Source: Paenibacillus pasadenensis DSM 19293
GTDB lineage: Bacteria > Bacillota > Bacilli > Paenibacillales > Paenibacillaceae
Reading direction: 5' to 3'
Assembly (NCBI RefSeq): GCF_000422485.1
Contig: NZ_AULW01000036.1
Span: forward strand, 62,001 to 126,000
DNA: 64,000 nucleotides
Within the stretch, counting starts at the first letter, position 1, and every line of letters begins with the position of its first letter. This document shows, piece by piece, positions 39,667-49,047 of the stretch. The notes under the pieces were generated by a model, which saw only the letters and a list, made by a program, of their open reading frames with translations, made no database searches and was not told where the DNA came from. The position numbers and the translations under genes are program-made.

Positions 39667-40146
39667 CTATGCCCGAAACGGAGCTGATTTTGGGTCGTGG
39701 TCACACGTTTGGTCACGCTGACGATTTTTTTGGTGTAAAATCAGGATTTTCGAATTTCTTGTGAGAATTCCAGAGCATCGTATCCCTCGATAAAAAAAAT
39801 CGCCTTGTCCTTTTCATAAGGGCAGGGCGACTTTTATGATAAATATCAACACTTGGATGAAAGGCGGTCAGCTAATTGCAGTGAGATTCAACATTTTAAA
39901 TAGTATGAAAGCGTCTCGGCTTCATTCGTAGCCCACTATGCCTAAAATGGCTAGTTACAATCGGATGGGTAACTTATAGAAATTCTTGTCATTAGGAAGG
40001 AATTTCCTCATTTTTTGTCGAAAACTTTAATTTATATACTCATCTTTTTCGTTGGATGAAATTTCTGAATGTATGAAAAATGGTATGGCATAAAAGAAAT
40101 TAATTCATGCTGTATCTATACCATGTATAAGAAGGCAGGTATAAAA
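39667..40146. other. Left end of the AT-rich island, no gene
   Basis: Contains two TGGTCAC words 12 bases apart (39698, 39710), possible integrase arm sites; a hairpin TCGCCTTGTCC/GGGCAGGGCGA (about 39799-39835); TGAAAGGCGGTCAG at 39858-39871, which recurs at 46987; a possible promoter TTTTTG-N17-TATACT (40012-40040); and a leader hairpin ATGGTAT/ATACCAT (40080-40124) just before jetA. GC content falls sharply after about 39,700. Confidence 0.65.
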
Positions 40147-41553
40147 ATGAGCCTATTTGCCACTATTCCCGGAAGCTTTTTTTCCGTGCTTTCATCTGGA
40201 AACAAAGAAATATATCTTGATGCGATCATGCTTTTACATCAGATGTTTAAATATGAACTCAATATACGCGTGGATGACTATTTAACTTCTTTAATTGCAC
40301 AGATTGAAGATAAGGAGTTTACACCTGAAGCAGATGACGATGCTACTGAGGGTAGTTTAACACCAAATGTTAAGGCGCGTTTGATCTTGAATCGGTTGGT
40401 AAAAACGGGCTGGGTTGATAAAGAGTTTCTGGACGGATCATTCATCGAGATAATTACGCCGCGAGATTATGCCATTCAAGTAATGAAACTTTTAAGTGAA
40501 CTGAACGACCACACGTTACACGAGTATAACTCTCTCGTTTTTGCCACTTACTCTAGTCTTAAACAAGCAAAAGAAGAACACCGCGGGCAAATGTACGAGG
40601 CGGTTTTATCGGCGAAGGCAAATACAGAGCGGCTTACATTCGAATTGAAAAGTCTCTATCATGGTATTCGAAGTTATTTGCGGCGGATCCAAGAGCAGAG
40701 CGATGTGAACATACTCTTGAAAAATCATTTCGAAGAGTATAAACGGATGTCCGATCGTATCTATCATCCTATCAAAACGATGGATTCTATTCATAGGTAT
40801 ATGGCTCCAATTCAAGGGATTTTGTCAGATGTTCTTGCGGATGAGGAACTTATGGATAACATGCGTTCAAGAGCTATGACTATACGAAAATATGAAAGTC
40901 ACGAAGAAGCTAGTCAGGAAATTATAACGTTGATTGATTATGTTTTGGATGTATATCAGTCTGTAGGTGGTATTGTAAACGAAATCGATAGAAAGCACAG
41001 TACCTATACCAAAAGCTCCATAGACAAAATCCAGTATTTGATGACTGCCGACCAAAGTATCAAGGGAAAATTAGTTGAATTGTTGAAGGGATATGCACAG
41101 TCCACGAATACAGCAAGAAGTAAAATTGGAGAGATGCTTGAAAGAAATGTTCGAGTTAATCGACAAGAATTTTTAGATGGAAAATCTCTTTATCATAAAA
41201 ATGTACGCAGTCGGAGAGTTAATTTAAACCCTCTAGAAATATCGGATAATCAAACTTTCTCCGATTCGGCAATGGCTGGCATGTTGCAACAAATTAAAAA
41301 GGGGTATCCTATAGCAAGAATACGAGCCTATGTAGATAGCCTATTTGCTTCGGGTAACAGCGAGGTCAGCAGTGAGACGATTCCAGTGGATAATGATACC
41401 GATTTTATTTTACTGATTTTAGCTATTGTCCGCGCTAATGAACGTGGTATGACATATAAGGTTCAAATGAAGGAAGGGCGCCATGAGAAAAATGGATACA
41501 CCATTCCGAATCTGACAATCAGCAGAAAGGTGGCAAAGCATCTTGTGGAGTGA
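40147..41553 (+). CDS. jetA: Wadjet anti-plasmid system protein JetA (kleisin-like)
   Basis: 468 residues. The opening MSLFATIPGSFFSVLSSGNKEIYLDA followed by winged-helix-like and long helical regions fits the JetA family, the MukF/MksF-like kleisin that bridges the SMC subunit JetC. Identification also rests on the order JetA-JetB-JetC-JetD. The ATG at 40147 is chosen: AAGAAGG lies 11 bases upstream, whereas an in-frame ATG at 40069 has no site and lies in the leader hairpin. AT-rich codon use unlike the backbone. Confidence 0.85.
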   Translation: MSLFATIPGSFFSVLSSGNKEIYLDAIMLLHQMFKYELNIRVDDYLTSLIAQIEDKEFTPEADDDATEGSLTPNVKARLILNRLVKTGWVDKEFLDGSFIEIITPRDYAIQVMKLLSELNDHTLHEYNSLVFATYSSLKQAKEEHRGQMYEAVLSAKANTERLTFELKSLYHGIRSYLRRIQEQSDVNILLKNHFEEYKRMSDRIYHPIKTMDSIHRYMAPIQGILSDVLADEELMDNMRSRAMTIRKYESHEEASQEIITLIDYVLDVYQSVGGIVNEIDRKHSTYTKSSIDKIQYLMTADQSIKGKLVELLKGYAQSTNTARSKIGEMLERNVRVNRQEFLDGKSLYHKNVRSRRVNLNPLEISDNQTFSDSAMAGMLQQIKKGYPIARIRAYVDSLFASGNSEVSSETIPVDNDTDFILLILAIVRANERGMTYKVQMKEGRHEKNGYTIPNLTISRKVAKHLVE

Positions 41554-42190
41554 GAAATATGAAGCACTTACTAGTTACGAGAAGGGCGAGTTTAGACGAC
41601 TTGCGAATTATCTGCTATCCCACACTTATATGGTGCGATATGAATATCAGCCATCGCAGCAAATGACATTGCCTAGCTATGATTACCAGAATGCGTCACG
41701 TTTTTTTGGAGTCTTACGGGATTACTTTGCTGTCACGGGTTGGCGTCTTGAGAAAGATGATCATTACGGCATTATGTCTTTAATCAACATTTACGACCAT
41801 AATCGCTTTAGAATCGATCGATTCACCACACTCTTTCTATATACATGTCGTCTCATTTATGAGGAAGAACGAGAACAAGCGAGCAGCTTCCACACTGTGA
41901 AAACGGATACTCAGGCAATCGTAGAGAAGATGCAGATGCTTGGGCTTCTGGAAAAAGGGAAAACGACTCAAAAAGAACGGATGGATGCTCAGAGAACACT
42001 TGCTCATCATAACATCATACAGAAAATGGATACTTCTGCATGGAACAGTGAAGGAAACCAAGTTCTCATTCTTCCTTCCATTTTGTCTATTGTCTCTAAT
42101 CAGGGAATTAATGATATGATGGCAGAATTAGAGGAACTTCGCAAAGATGATGTCGACAAGACGGAGCCGGGACTGGAGGATGCGAAATGA
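41543..42190 (+). CDS. jetB: Wadjet system protein JetB (DUF4194, KITE-like)
   Basis: 215 residues. Helical/winged-helix protein of the DUF4194/MukE-MksE type that joins JetA and JetC: FRRLANYLLSHTYMVRYEY, RFFGVLRDYFAVTGWRLEKDDHYGIMSL. Start is TTG at 41543, with AAAGGTGG 9 bases upstream; no ATG is in frame nearby. It overlaps jetA by 11 bases and jetC by 4 (ATGA), indicating tight coupling. Confidence 0.85.
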   Translation: MWSEKYEALTSYEKGEFRRLANYLLSHTYMVRYEYQPSQQMTLPSYDYQNASRFFGVLRDYFAVTGWRLEKDDHYGIMSLINIYDHNRFRIDRFTTLFLYTCRLIYEEEREQASSFHTVKTDTQAIVEKMQMLGLLEKGKTTQKERMDAQRTLAHHNIIQKMDTSAWNSEGNQVLILPSILSIVSNQGINDMMAELEELRKDDVDKTEPGLEDAK

Positions 42191-45100
42191 AACGGATGAC
42201 TAAACTACTGCTGATTCATTGGCACTATTTTGTCCATGAAATGATTGAGTTTGATAAAGTGAATTTTCTGACCGGAAAAAATGCCTCTGGAAAATCCACA
42301 ATCATGGATGCGCTTCAGTTATTGCTATTGGCCGATACGAGTGGCAGTTTCTTCAACAAAGCTGCTAGCGGACGCGGGAATCGAACCTTGAGCGGATATT
42401 TGCGTGGAGAATTGGGGGACGATGAGAACGCTGGTTTCAAATACCTGCGAGACGGTCGGTTTACAAGTTACATTGCCATAGAGTTTTATGATGAGGAAAA
42501 GAAGAAATATTTTACTGCCGGGTGTTGCTTTGATACCTACTCGGAAAACGACATGCAAAAACTGTTCTTCCGATTTGATGGATCCATACCGTCCAATGCT
42601 CTCGTCGTTAACCGTAAGCCAATGGATATTACAGCACTTAGGGCTTATATCAAAGAAAGTTATACAGGACATAGCTATACCACTGATGTAAACCGGGATT
42701 TCAGGAATGATCTGTATGGAAAGCTCGGGGGATTGCGTGATCGTTTCGGGCAATTATTGAAAAAAGCTGTTTCATTTAATCCGGATGTGGACATCCAGCA
42801 GTTTATTTCAGAATTCGTATGCGATACGCAACAAACAGTCGATGTCAGCCGAATGCAAGAGAATATTAGAAGCTATAAAAGATTGGAACAAGAAGCTGAT
42901 GTACTTAAGGATCGTATTGCCTTGCTTGATCAAATCGTTACTTCTCATCAGAGTTTTGTAACTCACCAACAAAATGAAATGCTCTATTCTTATTTAGTGG
43001 ACCGTGCTCGGGCTGATATCAAAACGATGGACTTAGAAGTTGAAAAGAAAAAGGCAATAGAATATACAGCGCAGGTATTCACTCTGAACGGTAAATTGGA
43101 AGTGGAAAATGAACGGCAAATAGAAATGCAGGAAAAACGTGATATTTTACAAGCCCAGTATCTGAATAATGAGCAGACTCAAACCCTGAAACACCTTCAG
43201 GGGCAGATTGAAGAAAAAGAACTACGAAAAGACGAATTACAGAAGGAATATGACAGGACCTCGGCAATGCTTACAAAAAGCGTGGCGTCGTGGCGTATTA
43301 ATTTGGGTGGAATGATCCGGAAGATAGATGAAATCGATATTTCTTCTCTAAACCCTCTATTGACTACTCGTATTCATGATTTGGTTGCTGAAGGTCAAGA
43401 ATTCTTCGTCAATTTTGACACAATCGGTAATAGTGATGCTGAAGCTATTTTGTCAGTTGGTGAGGATGGGCTTATCCGCATCGCACAAACTGCGGATGCA
43501 ATGCGAATAGAGTCCGGTGGACTCGTTTCCCGGTTTTCTGAGGAACAGCAGAAGATTGCTGATGAACGTAAAATATTACAGACAGAACTACAATCCCTTG
43601 AGAGTGGTGTTTATCGCTTTCCACGAGATGTCTTGGATCTCAAAGAAGCGGTATCAGGTCGTTTACGTGCTAAAACGGGGACAAGTGTCAAAGTCGTAAT
43701 CGTGGCGGAAGCGGCGGAAATAAGGAATAATCGCTGGCGTAATGTCATAGAAGGGTATCTTCATACGCAAAAATTTTATCTTATAGTCCCTCCAGAACAT
43801 TTCGATACTGCGCTACATGTGTATGACGAAATCAAACGAAAGCGTAGTATTTATGGTACCGGAATTGTAGATATTGAAAGTATTAAGAAAATAAATCCTA
43901 CTGCGGACCCCGGTAGCTTAGCAGAAGAACTCGACACCAATGATGCCAATGTGCGACTATTTTTGGATTATACTCTTGGCCGTGTGAAAAAGTGTGATCG
44001 CGTCGGTGACTTGCGTCGTCATCGAACATCAATTACTGACGAAGGCATGATTTATCAGAATTTCGTTGTAAGAGCTATGAATCCTGAAAGATGGGCGAAA
44101 CCAGCTATAGGTCAAGGCGCGATTCGGCAACGATTGGAAGATGTGAGAATAGAGATAGCAGAACTAACCGATAAAATAGGCATCTGCTCTTCCATCAAGA
44201 CTGCCTTTCAACTGGGTAGCAGCCTAATGTCCATAAGCACATCAGAAGTAGGACAAATAGTATCAGCCGCGAAAAATGTCGGGTTGATTCCGGAGATTGA
44301 GCGGGATATTACCCAATTGAAACACGATTTGAATTCCGTTGATAAGAGCGTTGTTGAAGCCCTACAGGAGCGTATTCGAGGCTTAGATCAAATGTTGAAT
44401 AAGTTGCGTGAAGAAATTGATGGATATAAAGACCATTGCAGCACCATCAAAGAACGCTTGCGAGTATGCAAAGACGAAACGATACCGAAATTGTCCGAAG
44501 AACTCAACGCCATGGAAAAGCAGTTATCCGAAAAATTCGAAATGGAGTGGCTGGAAAATACAGGGGTAATGAGGTATGAACGTGAGCTACTTAGTAGAGG
44601 CAACGCTATCGATATTGAAAGGGCTTTTCCGCGAGAGCTCAACCGCTCAACAAACGCCAAAACTGCGACATGGGACGAGTTGCGAAACTTGCGCCGACAA
44701 TATAACGATATGTATCTTATGGGTTACAATATTAATGACTTGCATAACGAAGTTTACGATAACGCGTGGCTCGAGCTTAGTGATAATAAGCTTCCAGAGT
44801 ATCTTTCACTGATCCAGGACACAAGGAACAAAGCCTTTGAGCAGTTTCAAGAAGATTTTTTAAGTCGCTTGCAAAACAACATTAATGATGCCAAAAGACA
44901 AATTGACGGACTCAATAATGCTTTAAGTGGAAGTTCCTTTGGTGAGGATACATATCGATTCCGGATTATTCCCAAGCCTGAATACAAGCGGTATTATGAT
45001 ATGATCGTTGATCCAATGCTTCTGGAGGGTGGATACAATCTATTATCCGATCAGTTTAATACAAAATACAAGGACGAGATAGCAGAACTATTTGCCATCA

Positions 45101-45585
45101 TAACGAATGAAGGAACTGGATCCAAAACTCAGGAGCGCGAAGATTATGAAAAACGTGTTCAAGCCTTTACAGATTACCGTACATACTTGTCTTTCGATTT
45201 GGAGGTCATGAACAGTGAGGGCGAATCACAACGTCTTTCGAAAACGCTAGGTAAAAAGTCGGGCGGTGAAACGCAGACGCCATTTTATATAGCTGTATTG
45301 GCATCGTTCACTCAATTATATCGGGTTGGTAGGGATAAGATTGCAAACACATCTCGCATAATTCTGTTTGATGAGGCTTTTTCTAAAATGGACGGAGAGC
45401 GTATCGTACGTAGCGTTGAACTACTACGTCAATTCAATTTCCAAGTGGTGATTTCTGCACCACCTGATAAAATTGGAGATATTGCCACTCTCGTCGACAG
45501 TAATCTACTAGTGTTACGTGAAGGCAAACAGGCTTGTGTTCGCAAATTTGATCCTAGAAAACTAGAGGACCTTGAATATGAGTGA
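42187..45585 (+). CDS. jetC: Wadjet SMC-like ATPase JetC
   Basis: 1132 residues. N-terminal ATPase half with Walker A GKNASGKST (30-38) and the following LQLLLLADTSGSFFNKAASGRGNRTL typical of JetC/MukB-like proteins. Long coiled coils at about 210-480 and 650-870 flank a hinge-like globular part (about 500-620). The C-terminal head has the ABC signature KKSGGETQTPFYIA and Walker B RIILFDEAFSKMD. It should extrude DNA loops to measure small circular plasmids. Overlaps jetD by 8 bases. Confidence 0.93.
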   Translation: MKRMTKLLLIHWHYFVHEMIEFDKVNFLTGKNASGKSTIMDALQLLLLADTSGSFFNKAASGRGNRTLSGYLRGELGDDENAGFKYLRDGRFTSYIAIEFYDEEKKKYFTAGCCFDTYSENDMQKLFFRFDGSIPSNALVVNRKPMDITALRAYIKESYTGHSYTTDVNRDFRNDLYGKLGGLRDRFGQLLKKAVSFNPDVDIQQFISEFVCDTQQTVDVSRMQENIRSYKRLEQEADVLKDRIALLDQIVTSHQSFVTHQQNEMLYSYLVDRARADIKTMDLEVEKKKAIEYTAQVFTLNGKLEVENERQIEMQEKRDILQAQYLNNEQTQTLKHLQGQIEEKELRKDELQKEYDRTSAMLTKSVASWRINLGGMIRKIDEIDISSLNPLLTTRIHDLVAEGQEFFVNFDTIGNSDAEAILSVGEDGLIRIAQTADAMRIESGGLVSRFSEEQQKIADERKILQTELQSLESGVYRFPRDVLDLKEAVSGRLRAKTGTSVKVVIVAEAAEIRNNRWRNVIEGYLHTQKFYLIVPPEHFDTALHVYDEIKRKRSIYGTGIVDIESIKKINPTADPGSLAEELDTNDANVRLFLDYTLGRVKKCDRVGDLRRHRTSITDEGMIYQNFVVRAMNPERWAKPAIGQGAIRQRLEDVRIEIAELTDKIGICSSIKTAFQLGSSLMSISTSEVGQIVSAAKNVGLIPEIERDITQLKHDLNSVDKSVVEALQERIRGLDQMLNKLREEIDGYKDHCSTIKERLRVCKDETIPKLSEELNAMEKQLSEKFEMEWLENTGVMRYERELLSRGNAIDIERAFPRELNRSTNAKTATWDELRNLRRQYNDMYLMGYNINDLHNEVYDNAWLELSDNKLPEYLSLIQDTRNKAFEQFQEDFLSRLQNNINDAKRQIDGLNNALSGSSFGEDTYRFRIIPKPEYKRYYDMIVDPMLLEGGYNLLSDQFNTKYKDEIAELFAIITNEGTGSKTQEREDYEKRVQAFTDYRTYLSFDLEVMNSEGESQRLSKTLGKKSGGETQTPFYIAVLASFTQLYRVGRDKIANTSRIILFDEAFSKMDGERIVRSVELLRQFNFQVVISAPPDKIGDIATLVDSNLLVLREGKQACVRKFDPRKLEDLEYE

Positions 45586-46831
45586 ACGGTACAGGTACCA
45601 ACTGATAGCAGCATTGCTAGACAAATACGAACGCAGTAGTTATTTTTCTGAGAGAAAACAGCCTTCACGCCGAATCATATTGAATCTATACGATGGTGGG
45701 CAGACAGATTTCCCCCAATATGATATTGAACAATTTGAAAAACGTACGATGATTAATAATGCGGTACTGTCTTTGAATGAGGAGCAACTCGTTTCCTATC
45801 AGTGGATGCGAGGAGAAGAACACCACATTATTGCTAAGGTGTGGTTAAATATTGAGAATATATCCTCAGCATATGCCTTGATTTGTAGAAAGCCTAAAGG
45901 TGATGAAATAGACGACGTGTGTCTTGAACTGTTGGCTGCCATGGAAATTGTCCAAAGTGATTGGGCCAAACAGTTCCTAGCTGATGCTTATGAAGCTATT
46001 TCTAGCAGACGCTCTATTGGAAAGAGATTGCCCGCCGACAAAAAGGAGCGCACAGATCTTATTCATGCAATATGCTTTGTGGAACAATTGGGCACGGTGG
46101 AAATACTTGAGCGTGTTTTTTCGATACAATGTTTCGGTGATTCAAAGAGATTTGAGAAGACGGTAAAAACTCGGCTGCTTGGCATATTGTCAAAATATTT
46201 GGATTCCGTAGATGAATCTGAAGAGGGGCTTCTTAGACAGGTAGGGATTTCCAAATATCCTGAGCAAATGGAGTTTTGTGGGCACGTCAAAATCATATTT
46301 GATAATGAATCCGTAGATTTTTCACCGTTAACTTTCGGGGGGACTGTGAGCATAACTGATTTCCAAAGAGGACACCTAAACGTTTCTCCTGAAATAAAAA
46401 GTGTGATCTCTATCGAAAATCGGGCAAATTACATTGATTACATCTATAAGCAAAAAAGTGAGCATGAATTGGTTGTATTTCATGGAGGACAATTCAGTCC
46501 GGCAAAGCGGAAGTTTTTACAAAGCATTGCCAATAACATACCAAACACTTGTAACTGGTATCATTGGAGCGATATCGATTATGGTGGATTTTCAATGTTA
46601 GCAAGATTGAGACGGGAAATTAAGCATAATGTCATTCCTTACCGTATGAATAAATCGGAGTTGATAAAACATTCTTCATTGACAGCATCATTCACGCCAA
46701 AATATCTTGAGAAACTTGGCACCTTGAAATTACGTGAAGAGCTTGACGATTGTCAAGCCTGCATCGACTACATGATTGAAAAACGTATTAAATTGGAGCA
46801 GGAAGCAATGTTGACAGACCAAAGTTCATAA
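45578..46831 (+). CDS. jetD: Wadjet Toprim nuclease JetD
   Basis: 417 residues. N-terminal DUF3322-like region and a C-terminal DUF2220/Toprim domain: LVVFHGGQFSPAKRKFL and CNWYHWSDIDYGGFSMLARL, where DID is the Toprim acidic metal site. JetD cuts plasmid DNA once JetABC loop extrusion stalls. ATG at 45578 has GAGG 9 bases upstream, inside the end of jetC. Last gene of the Wadjet operon. Confidence 0.92.
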   Translation: MSERYRYQLIAALLDKYERSSYFSERKQPSRRIILNLYDGGQTDFPQYDIEQFEKRTMINNAVLSLNEEQLVSYQWMRGEEHHIIAKVWLNIENISSAYALICRKPKGDEIDDVCLELLAAMEIVQSDWAKQFLADAYEAISSRRSIGKRLPADKKERTDLIHAICFVEQLGTVEILERVFSIQCFGDSKRFEKTVKTRLLGILSKYLDSVDESEEGLLRQVGISKYPEQMEFCGHVKIIFDNESVDFSPLTFGGTVSITDFQRGHLNVSPEIKSVISIENRANYIDYIYKQKSEHELVVFHGGQFSPAKRKFLQSIANNIPNTCNWYHWSDIDYGGFSMLARLRREIKHNVIPYRMNKSELIKHSSLTASFTPKYLEKLGTLKLREELDDCQACIDYMIEKRIKLEQEAMLTDQSS

Positions 46832-46919
46832 TAATTTCTTACGGCAGGCAGGATATTTCCAACGTAGCATTTTGGACCTCAAAAGCTAACGCGCTTCATC
46901 CAGATCAATATTTTTTAAG

Positions 46920-47000
46920 AAAATGAATCGCCCTGTCTTCTGTTAAAGGCAGGGCGATTCATTTTGTACCGCTCCGAAAGCTACGTTGAAAGGCGGTCAG
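46920..47000. repeat. Island hairpin plus TGAAAGGCGGTCAG word (right copy)
   Basis: Perfect 16-bp arms AAAATGAATCGCCCTG (46920-46935) / CAGGGCGATTCATTTT (46950-46965), then TGAAAGGCGGTCAG at 46987-47000. The left copy at about 39799-39871 has a related hairpin and the same 14 bases in the same orientation, 35 versus 37 bases apart. It lies downstream of the integrase remnant and probably is its terminator. Confidence 0.75.
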
Positions 47001-47015
47001 TAGCTTGAGAGCGAA

Positions 47016-47441
47016 TTATTGAATCGTCGTTGACGATTCAGAGTCGGTATCAAATAGTCTCTCTGGCGGGACGGTAAATGAGACTTCATGTCCCTTGCTC
47101 TTTTGCTCCGTCCCAAAGAGCATGTTGCCATACTGCTGTGCCGTTTCCTTATGAACAGAAGGTAGTACGTGACTATACGTATCCAATGTGACGCGAATAT
47201 CGGAATGGCCCAATATTTCCTTTACTACCTTGGGATTGATGTTGCGGCTGAGCATCAGAGTAGCCACAGTATGTCTCAGATCGTGAAAGCGAATTTTGGG
47301 AACATCAGCCTTCTTCATAAGGTCATAAAACGTGCGGAGGAGATTGCGGGGATTGACAGGGGTTCCAATCTTGGTACATATGATTAGATCGTTGTCTTGG
47401 AAGAACGCTCCGGCAGAACGCCTTTTCTTCTCGTATTTCAT
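47016..47441 (-). pseudogene. Truncated tyrosine recombinase (integrase C-terminal remnant)
   Basis: 141 codons. Retains GTPVNPRNLLRTFYDLMKKA, the catalytic HDLRHTVATLML (His and second Arg), LGHSD and DTYSHVLP with the nucleophile Tyr. The N-terminal arm- and core-binding domains and the first catalytic Arg are gone; an in-frame stop lies just upstream of the first Met. Full-length relatives are about 370-400 residues, so this is a non-functional end piece of a phage- or ICE-type integrase. Confidence 0.9.
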
Positions 47442-47469
47442 TTTATTCTAACAGAGGGAGTGGATAAGG

Positions 47470-48154
47470 ATGAGTTTCAAAGCTGAACATGAAAAATGGA
47501 TCAAGGGGCATTTGAATCGACGCGAAGGGGAGCGAAAAGATGCGTTGAAGCGAGGCCATGGGTATGGAAATCGATTCTTTGCAGAGAAAACATGGTGGCC
47601 GCTCGTGGGCCATTTTCATGACTTGCACCCCGAGTATGAAGTGATGGATTGGCGCGGGCGATCGTATTTCGTCGATTTCATGTGGATCGTGGGGACTCTT
47701 CGCTTTGCGATCGAAATCATGGACTATGGCTCGCACGGCAAGGACCGGACGAAGTATCGGATGGACCTGAACCGCGGAATGTTCCTGCAATCCTTTTCAT
47801 GCCGCTTGATCGCGATTTCATTGGACGAGTTGAAAGAAAATCCAGCTTACATTGAGGCCGTTCTACGGAATATATTGGCCCCATACTTGAATTCCGGCAT
47901 AGATCATTCGGGAACAGGAAATCGGCGGCATGGGAAGATAGAGCGCGAATGGATGCGTTTTTGCGGTCCGTCATCACCGAATCATTCGGCCGGCGCAAGC
48001 GGCAGTCGAACTGGAATTGCATAAGCAGACCGTCATCAAGTACTGTCGCGAGCTCGCGCAAAAAGGAAAGCTGAGGCCTGTCCCGGCTGGACCATCAGGA
48101 AAAGTCTACTCGTATGAGCTTTTAGGCTCTGTCCAAAGCGGGGACTTGATCTGA
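47470..48154 (+). pseudogene. Frameshifted nuclease-like protein with C-terminal HTH-like tail
   Basis: The frame from 47470 runs to a stop at 48024, but the coherent protein continues in another frame to 48154 (IIRPAQAAVELELHK, then KYCRELAQKGKLRPV and GKVYSYELL). Deleting one T from the TTTTT run at 47958-47962 joins them smoothly (REWMRFAVRHHRIIRPA). The N-terminal part has WRGRSYFVDFMW and LRFAIEIMDYG, spaced like the D...ExK core of PD-(D/E)XK nucleases, and DLNRGMFLQSFSCRLIAIS. Family name not certain. Either a real frameshift or a sequencing error. Confidence 0.7.
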
Positions 48155-48267
48155 ACCAGAAAAACCCATTCATGGATCGACGGCCTCGCCCCGCATTTGT
48201 ATCCACCCCGCCCATTCCGTATCATAGAAGCAAGCACGCTAATGACGAACCGGAAAAGAGCGCATCC

Positions 48268-48900
48268 ATGATCAAAAAGCTAACGATGACGATTTTGTAC
48301 GCCGGAATTGCGGTCGTCGTCTACCTGTACCATGAGCCGATCCTCGGCTGGATCGAAAGCCGGGAGTCGGCCCTGCCCGTCATGCTGGCAGCGACGGGGA
48401 TGGCGCTGTTTCCCGTCATCCCGTATCCGGTCGTCGGCGCCGTCATCGGCGCGGCATACGGCCCGATCGAGGGCGGCATCGTCACCTGGGTCGGCTCGAC
48501 CGCCGCTTCCCTGCTCATGTTCCTGTTCATCCGCTACGTCTTTCAGGACTGGGGAAAGCGCATGCTGGCACGCTATGGCCGGCTCGATCGGATGACGCAG
48601 CTGTTCGAGCGCAATGCCTTTCTGATGATCCTGTTCGCACGGCTCATTCCCGTCATCCCGTCGATCATCATCAACGTGTATGCGGCGCTCAGCCGCGTTT
48701 CGTTCGGCGTGTACGCCGTCGCATCGGCGCTCGGAAAGGTGCCGTCGATGCTGCTGTTTGTCGTCATCGGCGACGGCCTCGTCTACGACGCGCGGAATAT
48801 TTGGGCGGCGGCCGCCATTTACGGCGTCTTTTTAGCCGTGACGCTGATCGGCTATCGCGGGTGGGCGAGACGCTCTTTCCAAAAAGAGCGGCAAAGCTGA
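48268..48900 (+). CDS. TVP38/TMEM64-family membrane protein
   Basis: 210 residues, about five membrane helices. FPVIPYPVVGAVIGAAYGPIEGGIVTWVGSTAASLLMFLFIRY and FLMILFARLIPVIPSIIINVYAALSRVSFGVYAVASALGKVPSML (in parts) are the SNARE-associated/DedA-like core of this family, which is linked to lipid scrambling or envelope homeostasis. ATG at 48268 follows GGAAAAGAG. GC is back to backbone level, so it lies outside the island. Confidence 0.88.
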   Translation: MIKKLTMTILYAGIAVVVYLYHEPILGWIESRESALPVMLAATGMALFPVIPYPVVGAVIGAAYGPIEGGIVTWVGSTAASLLMFLFIRYVFQDWGKRMLARYGRLDRMTQLFERNAFLMILFARLIPVIPSIIINVYAALSRVSFGVYAVASALGKVPSMLLFVVIGDGLVYDARNIWAAAAIYGVFLAVTLIGYRGWARRSFQKERQS

Positions 48901-48990
48901 GGCCATAGCCGAAAATACGCTAAGCCGGCTCCCCGGCGGCGGTAGGCGAGACGCTCTGTCCATAAAGACAAAGCTGACGCAGGTTGAACC

Positions 48991-49026
48991 AAAAAAAACG
49001 CCCTCCCGACCGGGATGGCGTTTTTT
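48991..49026. terminator. Bidirectional terminator
   Basis: AAAAAACGCCCTCCCG / CGGGATGGCGTTTTTT with two internal mismatches and an A run on the left; between convergent genes. Confidence 0.85.
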
Positions 49027-49047
49027 CAGGTAAAGCTGCTGCCCTCG

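Noticed and set aside
40069-40146. Longer jetA start with 26 extra residues
   Set aside because: No ribosome site, and it lies in the leader hairpin; the protein family starts at MSLF.
48115-48130. TAGGCTC match to the tRNA-Ala 3' end as attR
   Set aside because: Only 7-8 bases, expected by chance, and inside the frameshifted gene's reading frame.
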